Positions 8,067-16,800 of a stretch of DNA of 64,000 nucleotides are shown in pieces (position 1 is the stretch's first letter; each line of letters starts with the position of its first letter). The position numbers were made by a program, and so were the translations under genes. The DNA is from Empedobacter stercoris (GTDB taxonomy: Bacteria > Bacteroidota > Bacteroidia > Flavobacteriales > Weeksellaceae): assembly GCF_020281205.1 (NCBI RefSeq), contig NZ_JACXZC010000008.1, forward strand, positions 1 through 64,000. Direction: 5' to 3'. The notes below the pieces were generated by a model that ran no database searches, was not told where the DNA came from, and was given only the letters and a program-made list of their open reading frames with translations.

Positions 8067-8103
8067 AAAAAAAGGATGATTTAAAAAAAATCATCCTTTT
8101 TAG
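8067..8103 (-). terminator. Intrinsic terminator of the DEAD-box helicase gene
   Basis: The stem aaaggatgattt / aaatcatccttt is followed on the minus strand by a run of T residues. It lies about 20 bases past the helicase stop and insulates the acyl-CoA synthetase gene. Confidence 0.85.
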
Positions 8104-8123
8104 TTGTTATTTTTTGAGAAATA

Positions 8124-10013
8124 TTAATCTCTACCTCTTCTTGAACTTCCCGTTCTGTTGCGGTCTCCACCGCGGTAACCACCACGATCTCCTCCTTTAC
8201 TGTCACGGCTATCACGATCACGGTCTCCTCCTCGGTAACCTCCTCTATCGCGATTTCCTCCACGGAAACCACCACGGTCTCCACCGCTTCTTTCACGATC
8301 AGAGTCACGACGACTGTTAAAACCACGTCCACGAGAATCTCCTCCGCCATTACGACGACGATCTCCGCCTCCACGACGCTCACCGTCACCACGTCTTGGT
8401 TCTGGTTTAGAGATTTGAACATCTAAATCAACTCCATCACGTTGTGCATCTTTGAAAGATTCTAAAACTAATGATTCGAATTGTGTATCTACTTCGAAGA
8501 AAGAGAAATTACGTAAAATTTCAATTTTTCCAATTTCGATGTTACGGTTACGTGTTTGTTCGTTGATTAATCCAATTAAGTTTGGAACACGTAAGTTGTG
8601 TTTTTGTCCAATGTTAATGAAGAATCTTGAGAAATCACGACCTCCACGACGATTAGAAGAACGATCACTTCTATCACCACGATCACCTTCTGGAGTGATG
8701 TCTTTCGTATTTTTGTAATATTCTAAGAACGAATTAAATTCTACTGTTAAGAAACGTTTCAATAAAGTATCACGATCAATATCAGCTAATTTTTCGTTTA
8801 CAGTTTCCATGTAAGGCTCGATTAACTCTTCATCAACTTCGATATTTTCGATTTTGTCAATTAAAGAAATTAAACGTTTTTCACAAATTTCTGCACCAGT
8901 TGGAACGTTTTTAGGCTCGATTTTAGAAGCAATTAATTTTTCTAAATCTCTAATTTTACGTGCTTCACGTCCACCTGAAATAATAATAGATATTCCTTTG
9001 TTTCCTGCACGACCTGTACGACCTGAACGGTGAACATAAACTTCTGGATCATCTGGTAAGTTGAAGTTGATAACATGTGTCAACTCATTAACATCAATTC
9101 CACGAGCTGCAACGTCTGTTGCTACAAGAATTTGAATGTTTTGGTTACGGAATTTTTCCATCACGTGATCACGTTGTGATTGTGATAAATCTCCGTGTAA
9201 TGCATCTGCATTATAACCATCTTGCATCAATTTATCTGCTACATCTTTCGCTTCGCGACGTGTTCTACAGAAAACGATACCATAAATATTTGGGTAATAA
9301 TCGGCCAAACGTTTTAAAGCTAAGTAACGATCTGATGAACGTACTAAATAAACGTGGTGCTCGATATTTTTTGAGGTAGTATTTACTTTACTAACAGCAA
9401 TCTCAACTGGATTGTGCATATATTCTGAAGCGATACGACGAACCTCTGAAGGCATTGTAGCTGAGAACAATAAAGTTTGTTTTTCTTCTGGAGTAGTTTC
9501 TAAAATTGAATCGATTTCGTCACGGAATCCCATGTTCAACATCTCATCAGCTTCATCTAAAACTGTCCACGTAATGTCATTAATTTTTAATGCACCACGT
9601 TTAATTAAATCCATTGTACGACCTGGTGTTCCTACAACGATTTGTGGATTATCTTTTAATCCTCTAATTTGTTTAACGATATCAGCTCCACCGTAAACTG
9701 CTTGTACACGTACTCCTCGTGTATCAGCTGCAAAAGTTTCGATTTCTTTTGCTATTTGTAAACATAACTCACGAGTTGGACATAAAATAATTGCCTGAAC
9801 TGATTTTGAACTATTGTCTAATTGATTTAAAATCGGAAGCCCGAATGCTGCAGTTTTTCCTGTACCTGTTTGCGCCAATGCAATAACATCTTGGTCTGAT
9901 GAAAGGATTTGAGGAATAGCTTTTTCTTGAATTGGAGAAGGGTTAACGAAGCCCATTTTCTCAATTGCAGTTAGGAGTTCTTCTTGAAGTCCTAATTCTT
10001 TGAATGTAATCAT
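8124..10013 (-). CDS. DEAD-box RNA helicase with DbpA domain and RGG tail
   Basis: This ATP-dependent RNA helicase probably acts in ribosome assembly, mRNA decay and cold adaptation. In its 629 residues the core motifs are complete: Q motif (PSPIQEKA), AQTGTGKT (47-54), PTREL, TPGR, DEAD (153-156), SAT (184-186), ATDVAARGID and HRSGRTGRAG. A DbpA-type RNA-binding domain follows (about 460-540). The last 90 residues are a low-complexity Arg/Gly/Asp tail with repeats such as GGDRGGYRGGDR, which favour RNA binding or condensate formation. The gene has a promoter about 170 bases upstream and a potentially folded leader, which suggests post-transcriptional control. It is a DeaD/CsdA-like protein. 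Confidence 0.95.
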   Translation of the reverse strand: MITFKELGLQEELLTAIEKMGFVNPSPIQEKAIPQILSSDQDVIALAQTGTGKTAAFGLPILNQLDNSSKSVQAIILCPTRELCLQIAKEIETFAADTRGVRVQAVYGGADIVKQIRGLKDNPQIVVGTPGRTMDLIKRGALKINDITWTVLDEADEMLNMGFRDEIDSILETTPEEKQTLLFSATMPSEVRRIASEYMHNPVEIAVSKVNTTSKNIEHHVYLVRSSDRYLALKRLADYYPNIYGIVFCRTRREAKDVADKLMQDGYNADALHGDLSQSQRDHVMEKFRNQNIQILVATDVAARGIDVNELTHVINFNLPDDPEVYVHRSGRTGRAGNKGISIIISGGREARKIRDLEKLIASKIEPKNVPTGAEICEKRLISLIDKIENIEVDEELIEPYMETVNEKLADIDRDTLLKRFLTVEFNSFLEYYKNTKDITPEGDRGDRSDRSSNRRGGRDFSRFFINIGQKHNLRVPNLIGLINEQTRNRNIEIGKIEILRNFSFFEVDTQFESLVLESFKDAQRDGVDLDVQISKPEPRRGDGERRGGGDRRRNGGGDSRGRGFNSRRDSDRERSGGDRGGFRGGNRDRGGYRGGDRDRDSRDSKGGDRGGYRGGDRNRTGSSRRGRD

Positions 10014-10180
10014 GTTAGATACGATACCGTGATATTGAAATTCATTTATATTTCATATCCGGTTTTTATTTTTAAATTATTATAACCAACAGATATGAAA
10101 GAATAAAATTAAATGGCTGAGCAGCCTAAAAAATCCCTAAATGAATATTCTTTAACATCCGTACCTTAATTCTAAAAGGC
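10014..10180 (-). promoter_or_regulatory. Long, potentially structured leader of the helicase mRNA
   Basis: The predicted promoter at 10185-10192 leaves about 165 untranslated bases before the helicase ATG. On the minus strand, ttcatatc (10092-10099) can pair with gatatgaa (10052-10059), and an inner ggtt/aacc pair (10084-10087 with 10061-10064) extends the stem. A short ggctg-ct-cagcc hairpin lies nearer the 5' end (10115-10126). This resembles cold-shock or autoregulated leaders in concept only; no known riboswitch family was recognised. From 10193 to the sdaA stop at 10279 I see nothing but AT-rich spacer. Confidence 0.35.
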
Positions 10181-10184
10181 TGTG

Positions 10185-10192
10185 CAAATGTA
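10185..10192 (-). promoter_or_regulatory. -7 promoter element for the DEAD-box helicase
   Basis: TACATTTG on the minus strand matches TAnnTTTG exactly. Transcription would start near 10180. Confidence 0.6.
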
Positions 10193-10278
10193 AGGATTTT
10201 TTTTGAAACACACAACACACTTTCACAATCCTTACAAATTACACACTATTCTTTATTTAATTGAATATAAATACTTTA

Positions 10279-11694
10279 TTAACAATCTGCAATATTCACA
10301 GCAACTGCTAAGCCTCCTTCAGAAGTTTCTTTGTATTTATTATTCATATCTTTTGCAGTTTCCCACATTGTATTTACAACCTTGTCTAAAGGTACTTTTG
10401 CATTTAAAGGATCTGTATCCAATGCCAATTCAGCAGCATTTATCGCTTTAATTGCTCCCATTGTATTGCGTTCAATACAAGGTATTTGTACCAACCCTCC
10501 TATTGGATCGCAAGTTAAACCCAAGTGATGTTCCATCGCAATTTCAGCTGCAATAGTTACTTGTGCAGGACTTCCTCCCATTAATTCGCACAAAGCACCT
10601 GCTGCCATTGCAGATGACACTCCAATTTCAGCTTGACAACCTCCCATCGCGGCAGAAATGGTAGCACCCTTCTTAAAAATAGATCCAATAACACCTGCTG
10701 TTGTTAAAAATTGTTCAATTTCTTTTTGTCCCGCTTTGTGGTTTTCGATCACCAAATAATACATCAATACAGCAGGAATTACTCCTGCACTTCCATTTGT
10801 TGGTGCTGTTACCACTCTACCTAACGAGGCATTAACCTCATTCACTGCAAGTGCGAAACAACTTACCCATTTCAGAATTTGGCGAAAATATACTTTGGTT
10901 TTCCGAATAGATATAATCCATTCTTGTGGATTAGAATAAGGAGTTGTTCCAATCAGATTATTGTGCATGTCATACGCACGACGTTTTACATTCAATCCGC
11001 CTGGCAATGTACCTTCTGTGTGACATCCTATATACATACATTCTAACATTGTATTCCAAACACGCATTAATTCGTGATGAATTTCATCTTCTGTTCGAAG
11101 TGTTTTCTCATTTTCGAACATGATTTGTGAAATTGGTTTATTTTCTTTATCACAAAATGCTAAAAGCTCTGTTGATGTATTAAATAAAAATGGAAATGCA
11201 CATGTTACATCTGCATTAATTGATTCTTCGTTTTCTTTTGTTATAAATCCACCTCCTATCGAATAGAATGTAGAGGTAAATTCTTCATTCTCATAAAAGG
11301 CAGTAAACATCATTCCATTTGCATGAAAATCTAAAAACTCTCTATTAAAAACAATATCTGTTTTGGGATCAAAATCAATTAAAAATCGGTTTCCAAAATT
11401 TAATTGTTTTTCACTGTTAATTGTATTGATTATTGTTGAAATATCATCAATAGGAATGTATTCAGGATCTGCGCCACTCAATCCTAACATAACCGCAAAA
11501 TCTGTTGCATGTCCTTTTCCTGTTAAGGATAAAGAACCGTACAAATCTACGCGAATACGGGTAATTTTATTGAAAATTGAAGCCTCATCTAACTCTTTTA
11601 GAAAAGCCTCTGCTGCTCGCCAAGGGCCTAAAGTATGAGAACTTGAAGGACCTACGCCAATTTTGAGCATATCAAATACTGAAATACAATCCAT
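10279..11694 (-). CDS. sdaA: L-serine ammonia-lyase (iron-sulfur, single chain)
   Basis: The enzyme deaminates L-serine to pyruvate and ammonia using a 4Fe-4S cluster in the cytoplasm. At 471 residues it is the fused form. The N-terminal beta domain starts with [20 protein letters not shown], and the alpha domain carries the cysteine motifs [16 protein letters not shown] and [16 protein letters not shown], consistent with the cluster ligands. It starts with ATG. An exact TAnnTTTG element lies 35 bases upstream. It is a single-gene unit between the helicase promoter and the Lrp operon terminator. Confidence 0.95.
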   Translation of the reverse strand: MDCISVFDMLKIGVGPSSSHTLGPWRAAEAFLKELDEASIFNKITRIRVDLYGSLSLTGKGHATDFAVMLGLSGADPEYIPIDDISTIINTINSEKQLNFGNRFLIDFDPKTDIVFNREFLDFHANGMMFTAFYENEEFTSTFYSIGGGFITKENEESINADVTCAFPFLFNTSTELLAFCDKENKPISQIMFENEKTLRTEDEIHHELMRVWNTMLECMYIGCHTEGTLPGGLNVKRRAYDMHNNLIGTTPYSNPQEWIISIRKTKVYFRQILKWVSCFALAVNEVNASLGRVVTAPTNGSAGVIPAVLMYYLVIENHKAGQKEIEQFLTTAGVIGSIFKKGATISAAMGGCQAEIGVSSAMAAGALCELMGGSPAQVTIAAEIAMEHHLGLTCDPIGGLVQIPCIERNTMGAIKAINAAELALDTDPLNAKVPLDKVVNTMWETAKDMNNKYKETSEGGLAVAVNIADC

Positions 11695-11729
11695 TTTGTA
11701 CTTTTAATTTATATTTTTTCCACACAAGA

Positions 11730-11737
11730 CAAATATA
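11730..11737 (-). promoter_or_regulatory. -7 promoter element for sdaA
   Basis: TATATTTG on the minus strand, 35 bases before the sdaA start codon, is an exact TAnnTTTG match. Confidence 0.65.
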
Positions 11738-11849
11738 ACCGTTAAATTCACATATTCGTTTTATTTCAGTATATTTTTAATCAACTTAATCAGTTATAGA
11801 TTTTAAAATATTCATATTGAATGATATTAAATCAATTAATTTTCAATCA

Positions 11850-11886
11850 AAAAAAATAGGTTACAATTTTTTGTAACCTATTTTTT
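11850..11886 (-). terminator. Intrinsic terminator of the Lrp / Nudix-regulator operon
   Basis: The stem aaaataggttacaa / ttgtaacctatttt is followed on the minus strand by further T residues. It lies about 20 bases after the stop at 11906. Confidence 0.85.
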
Positions 11887-11905
11887 CTATTTTATCAAAT
11901 TTTTA

Positions 11906-12388
11906 TTATTTGAATTTATACCAATAAGGATAAATAATTGCTAAACCATAACCTATAAACACAAATAAAGCGAACATTGTAAATAGTGTTCCATCTGCCA
12001 TAAATTCTGGTTGTATTGCTGCAGATATAAATAATGAACCTGCGACCATATATACACCTATTCGTTTGTATTTATTTACCAAGAAAATACCTGCAAGACC
12101 AATTAAACCAAAAATAATAGTTGAAATTGGATACCAACTTGGCATTTCTGGTGCATCTTGATTCAGTAAATCGCGCATTAAATAATCATTTGTCACTAAC
12201 AATTGGTAACCTCGATATAGAATACTTAATAAAAGAAAAACCATTATAAAGATCATTGATTTGAATAAGAATGATTTTTTCTCTCCTTTGTGTTTTAAGT
12301 CATTTGATTTTGTATTATCAGACATTAAAACATTAGCATCAAAAAGATCTTCTCTTTCTTTATTGGTTTCATTTTTTTTATCTGTCAT
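11906..12388 (-). CDS. Membrane protein of unknown function
   Basis: The family is not recognised. The 160-residue protein has a charged 45-residue cytoplasmic N-terminus, a first membrane helix (about 48-65, SMIFIMVFLLLSILYRG), then three further hydrophobic segments (about 90-155) around STIIFGLIGLAGIFLV, GVYMVAGSLFISAAI and FALFVFIGYGLAIIYPYW. It follows the Nudix-type regulator by 9 bases and is the last gene before a terminator. It is therefore probably in the regulator's operon and may be one of its targets or partners; that is inference. Confidence 0.7.
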   Translation of the reverse strand: MTDKKNETNKEREDLFDANVLMSDNTKSNDLKHKGEKKSFLFKSMIFIMVFLLLSILYRGYQLLVTNDYLMRDLLNQDAPEMPSWYPISTIIFGLIGLAGIFLVNKYKRIGVYMVAGSLFISAAIQPEFMADGTLFTMFALFVFIGYGLAIIYPYWYKFK

Positions 12389-12397
12389 AGCTTTGTT

Positions 12398-13099
12398 TTA
12401 AAATAAGAAATCATATCCTTTCAAGCTCAATTTTTCGTATTTTTCTTCGTCAAAACGGTATAATTTCGACACTTTACGATGAAGTTTCGGGTCGGTTGTA
12501 TTGCCTGTTTCGATAATTAAATTTGAGTTAAAGATTTTCTTTCTAAAGTTACGTTTATCAAGTTCTCTATTCAAAGCTTTTTCATATAAACTTTGTAATT
12601 GTGCAATTGTAAATTCATCTCCTAAAAGGTTAAAACCAACTGGGCGACGTTTTACGCGGCGTTTTACACGTTCTTTTGCGTATTTTACAATCTCATTATG
12701 ATCGAAAGCTAAATCTGGTATGCGGTCATATAGATACCACTCACCTCCTTGCATTTTTACTTTCTCCTCTATTTGAGGTGTTAGTTTTACAAGTGCGTAA
12801 TAAGCAACATTTACAACACGTCCTAATGGATTACGAAAAACTTTTGTAAAAGCTTTCAGTTGTTCGATATAGGTTTGATGCTCATCGTAAGCAATTTTCT
12901 CGATTAATAATTCGTGAATTGCCTGATCGTTACTTACCGTTGGTGCAATATATTTTCCTGGTAAAACCAATGCTCCTTTGAAAGGATCGTTAAGTTTTTT
13001 ATATATTAATATTTTTAGATCTTCTCCATCAAACCCGAAAAGCACGAGACTTGAACAGAGAGCGACCTGAAAATATTTTTCTTTTTCTTCGTCTGTCAT
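12398..13099 (-). CDS. NrtR-like regulator: degenerate Nudix domain plus winged helix
   Basis: The 233-residue protein has an N-terminal Nudix-fold domain (about 10-140) and a C-terminal winged-helix domain (about 155-233, FTIAQLQSLYEKALNRELD and RNFRKKIFNSNLI). This is the NrtR/AraR/XylR architecture of Bacteroidota, in which the Nudix domain senses a nucleotide-linked ligand such as ADP-ribose. The Nudix box is eroded: the usual R-E-x-x-E-E-x-G reads HELLIEKIA, and the upstream glutamate is missing, so hydrolysis is unlikely. It lies 32 bases after the Lrp-type gene and 9 bases before a membrane protein gene. The ligand and target genes are not visible here. Confidence 0.85.
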   Translation of the reverse strand: MTDEEKEKYFQVALCSSLVLFGFDGEDLKILIYKKLNDPFKGALVLPGKYIAPTVSNDQAIHELLIEKIAYDEHQTYIEQLKAFTKVFRNPLGRVVNVAYYALVKLTPQIEEKVKMQGGEWYLYDRIPDLAFDHNEIVKYAKERVKRRVKRRPVGFNLLGDEFTIAQLQSLYEKALNRELDKRNFRKKIFNSNLIIETGNTTDPKLHRKVSKLYRFDEEKYEKLSLKGYDFLF

Positions 13100-13131
13100 T
13101 TTGTGGGATGATTTAAAAAATTGAATTTTTC

Positions 13132-13602
13132 TTAGTGAAAGATTGAATGCATTAATCTATTTTTATCATTAAAAGATTCTTCTAACGAAATCATAGATTC
13201 TGTTCTCAAAACGTCATCAATTTGATCAATTTTGTAGATAACATCTTTTGCATCTGCTGTATCTCTTGCACGAATTTTACAGAAAATATTATATTTCCCA
13301 GAAACTACGTGAACAACTGTTACGTTTGGAATTTTGTATAATTCATCGATTACTTTTTGAGTTTTGTTTGTTTTCGTAAGCAATAAACCTACATATGCAA
13401 CAAACTGATAACCCATTTTATCATAATCTGTAATTAGTGTAGTTCCTTTGATGATTCCCGCTTCCTCTAATTTCTTGACACGTACATGAATAGTACCAGC
13501 AGAAACATTCATTTTTTTTGCTATTTCTGTAAATGGCATTCTTGTATTGTCAATTAAATACATCAAAATCTTCTTATCAACATCATCAATTATGTAATTC
13601 AT
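13132..13602 (-). CDS. Lrp/AsnC family transcriptional regulator
   Basis: The 156-residue protein has an N-terminal HTH (about 5-60; DVDKKILMYLIDNTRMPFTE, then SAGTIHVRVKKLEEAGIIKG) and an AsnC/RAM ligand domain (about 65-145, with VVHVVSGKYNIFCKIRARD). Family members bind DNA as dimers to octamers and sense amino acids. It leads an operon with the Nudix-type regulator and a membrane protein. A well-formed promoter (TTTG about 18 bases from TAATTTTG) lies 57 bases upstream. An oppositely directed promoter-like element lies beside it. Confidence 0.93.
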   Translation of the reverse strand: MNYIIDDVDKKILMYLIDNTRMPFTEIAKKMNVSAGTIHVRVKKLEEAGIIKGTTLITDYDKMGYQFVAYVGLLLTKTNKTQKVIDELYKIPNVTVVHVVSGKYNIFCKIRARDTADAKDVIYKIDQIDDVLRTESMISLEESFNDKNRLMHSIFH

Positions 13603-13658
13603 TTTCCTAATTTTTGATTATTATTATTATTTTAATAAAAAATCGAATTAATTTTTAG

Positions 13659-13666
13659 CAAAATTA
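13659..13666 (-). promoter_or_regulatory. Promoter of the Lrp operon
   Basis: TAATTTTG on the minus strand is preceded by TTTG repeats at the right distance for the -33 element. It is one of the best promoter matches in the window. Confidence 0.65.
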
Positions 13667-13718
13667 TAAATAAAACAAACAAACATCAAAATATTTTTTA
13701 ATGATTTATTTAATATTT

Positions 13719-13726
13719 TACTTTTG
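13719..13726 (+). promoter_or_regulatory. -7 promoter element of the orphan transcription unit
   Basis: TACTTTTG on the plus strand is an exact TAnnTTTG match, but no plus-strand gene follows before 18474. A clear -33 TTG is not present. It would drive the candidate small RNA at 13732-13816. Confidence 0.45.
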
Positions 13727-13731
13727 CTGTA

Positions 13732-13816
13732 ATAATAGTTCAAAAAAGAAAGAACTAATCACTTTTGTTTGTTTGCGCGAGTTTATTGTCTAACCACAAT
13801 AAACTCATTTTTTTTT
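13732..13816 (+). ncRNA. Candidate small RNA of about 85 nt
   Basis: A plus-strand promoter element (13719-13726) and a plus-strand intrinsic terminator (13779-13816) enclose a short segment without an ORF. The terminator stem gagtttattg / caataaactc is perfect and is followed by about nine T residues. The minus-strand genes on either side would not use a T tract in this orientation. The 3' end overlaps the stop codon of tamB in antisense. No known RNA family was recognised. Confidence 0.45.
13779..13816 (+). terminator. Intrinsic terminator on the plus strand in the tamB-lrp gap
   Basis: There is a perfect 10-bp stem, an 8-base loop and a long T tract on the plus strand. The T tract overlaps the tamB stop codon. 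On the minus strand no T tract follows the stem, so it is poorly suited to terminate tamB. Confidence 0.7.
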
Positions 13817-16800
13817 ATTTAATTCTGACTAAACCGCGACGCTTTTGTTGTGTCTTTGGCTGAGAAAATTTTTGATAAGTAACGTTGACTGTATCTTTAC
13901 GAGCTTGATATGCAGAATCTATTTTATTTTCTTCTTTTTTAAATTGTTTTGGAAGTATAATCGAATCAAATTTTTCTTGTTTATATTCAGTATTTTTATT
14001 GTTAGGTTCTTTCTTTCTTTCATCTATTCCTAAAAATCCTCTGAAGGTATCAAAACTTTTATTGTATTGAATTCCGACACCAAAACTTTGATTCAAGCTA
14101 TTTTCCATACCAGGTAATAGTCCAAAAGTCGTTGGTTTTGTAAATGCTTTTAAAACCAATGAACCATTGTTTAATTTTGAAATATCATAAGAAATATCAA
14201 AATTACCATCAAAATTCTCTTGCACATTGCGGTTATTTGTTACGGCAATTCCATAAGATCCTCTTAAACTTAAACGATTATTGATACGATAAGAAACAGA
14301 TGTTCTAATTTTATCATTTGTATCAGACTGTGCACTACCACCAACATATTCCATTTGAATATCTACATTATTTGCAATAGATGACAACATACCTGCAATT
14401 GTCGATAAGCCAATATCAGCAGCTGTACTTGTAACTCCTGATTGCACAGCAGAAGCGTCTCCAAATTTACCTGTCAATAAGATATAACTAAATTGGAGCA
14501 TCTGCTCTTCTGTGTTAGAACGGAATTTTGATTGTAACTGTGAATTAATATCTGATCCAGCATTCGGAATTGATAAACCAAAATCAATGATTGGTTTTTT
14601 AAGCGTTTCGGAAATATCAATGGAAAGAATTGCATCGTAAATTTGAGAATATCCAACACCTAAATAATCGCCTACATTAGAAACTGAACGTTGATATTCT
14701 GCTGTAATATTTAATGTTGCATCCAGTGGATTGCCCGCAAATTGAACAGATGAACCTTTCTTTATTTTAAAATCTTTTGGAATCAGAGGAAATTGTCTAA
14801 ACTCATATGTTCCACTTTCTATATTGTAAACCCCTGTAATATTAAGCCCTGCTTTGTTCATCAAGAAACGTAGATTTTCTGCAGTACCGCGAGCTGTTGC
14901 TTTATCATTTGTCGCAGCATCAAAAATTAAATTCACCATAGCATTTGGATAAGCATTGATGTTAACATCTATCGACATTCCTTTTGGTGCATGTGGCTCA
15001 TTGTTTTTTGCTATCTCGTCTAAATGCTGATTAGGAACAAAACGAACCAAATTATTTTCAGATTCAATTGTTGTACTACCAGTGTTTATCGTTAATTCTG
15101 AGTTTCCAACTACTGTTGCGTCTCCCGCTATCTCCAGTTCTTCTACAGCACCAAACATCGTTACATTTCCTTTAGCAAATACTTTACCATAAAATAACTC
15201 ATTGTCCTTTATCGTTGTATTCATCACCAATAAATTGTCTGTATCAAAATCTAAGTTGAGACCCCATTTACTCAAATTTCTAAACAGAATTGCTCCGTCC
15301 ACTTTTCCTTTAGTATTAAAAGAAGTGTCCTTAAATGCAATATCATTTAACATAATAATCCCTTGTCCTTTACCTTGTTTGGTAACAAATAATTCGTTTT
15401 CTCCTTCAAATAAATAATCCGTTCCCAAGAAATTAACTTTCAGCCCAAGATCTTTCGCGACCATATTTCCATTTAGATTTGGTAAATCAACTGGTCCTGT
15501 CATTTTTAAATCTCCTGATAAAGTACCACGCATATTAGAGAAAACTGATTTCAAAAATCCTTCTAAGAAATCAATGTGAAATTCATCAAAATTGGCATCT
15601 ACATCCAACTCTGGACCTGTAGGTTTATTGATAATGTTACCATAAGCAACCAATGATTGAATCTGCTCTTTTTGTAAACTTGTTTCGAAATTAAATTGCT
15701 TATCTTCTACATTATAACCTCCTTGTAAAGTCAAATTTCCGAGTTCAAAATCATTTAACCCTAAATGATCAATTTTAGCTTCGAGCGTTGGTTCTAACTT
15801 TTCCTTTGTTCGGACTATATTGACATTTCCATTTGCAATTCCGACAATTTTAAGGTTGTTTAAAACTGTTTTAGGAATAATTTTTTCGAGGTATAAATCT
15901 TTAAAATCTGCATTGAAATTATAATCAATATTATTGTTAAACAAACCGCTAACATTCAGACTTTGTTCTTCTGACTCTAACGATAAATCTTCAACTTTCA
16001 ACGAATTATTGATCCGATTAAAAATTACACGATTTGAATTTGCATCATTTAAATGATTAATCGTCCATTGAGTCGAATCGATTTGAACAGTCGAAGGCGA
16101 AAATCCAAAAATCAAATCATTCTTATTTTGTACTGTATGAAAAAGATTTAAATTAAATACTACTGGATTTTTTCGTCCAATATTAAAATCTGTTTTCACA
16201 ATCATTGTATCATTTTTCGGAATCGAGCTTACATTGATTTCATTCAGCGTAACACCACTCACTTTCATACTATCAATTTTAGCGTTCAGTGTAGGCAATT
16301 CGGCTATTGTATTCAAATTTACATTCGATTGAAACAATTGAATTCCTGCATATTTTATTCCAGGTGTTTCCAAAGTTGCTTCTAATTGATTCTTCGTTCC
16401 GTCTATAAAACCTTTTACATGCGTGTCTGGCTCAATAGAAATCGAAGGGTCTATATAATTTAGTAAGTTTTCTTGCACATTGACATCAAACGAAAAAGCT
16501 TGATTTGGCGAAACTTTTTTCATGCGAAAAGACGGCACTAAATTAACCAATGAATTATTGACTACATCTGCAATTTCGGTAACATTAAATCGTCCATCAA
16601 CAGTAGCTTTCATGTAATTTGGAACATCTAATGTCATGATTTTATTTGATCCGCTTATTTCAGAATTTAACATGACATGTGCCAATTCTAACGTATCTTT
16701 TTTTGAGCGGAAATACAGATTTTTAACGTCGATATTCCCTCGTAAATCATTAATATTTGTTAACTGAAAATTCCCCGTTACATCACCTCTTACAACCGCT

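Noticed and set aside
8150-8400. Short tandem repeats that could suggest a CRISPR array
   Set aside because: The repeats are codon-level repetitions of Gly/Arg/Asp in the helicase tail, are irregular in length and have no unique spacers.
8081-8422. Val/Glu-rich 113-codon frame on the minus strand
   Set aside because: It is the out-of-frame shadow of the repetitive RGG tail of the DEAD-box helicase; its composition is a by-product of that repeat and it has no start context.
10203-10451. 82-codon plus-strand frame near the sdaA 3' end
   Set aside because: It overlaps sdaA in antisense, is Tyr/Leu/His-rich without recognisable features and lacks a promoter.
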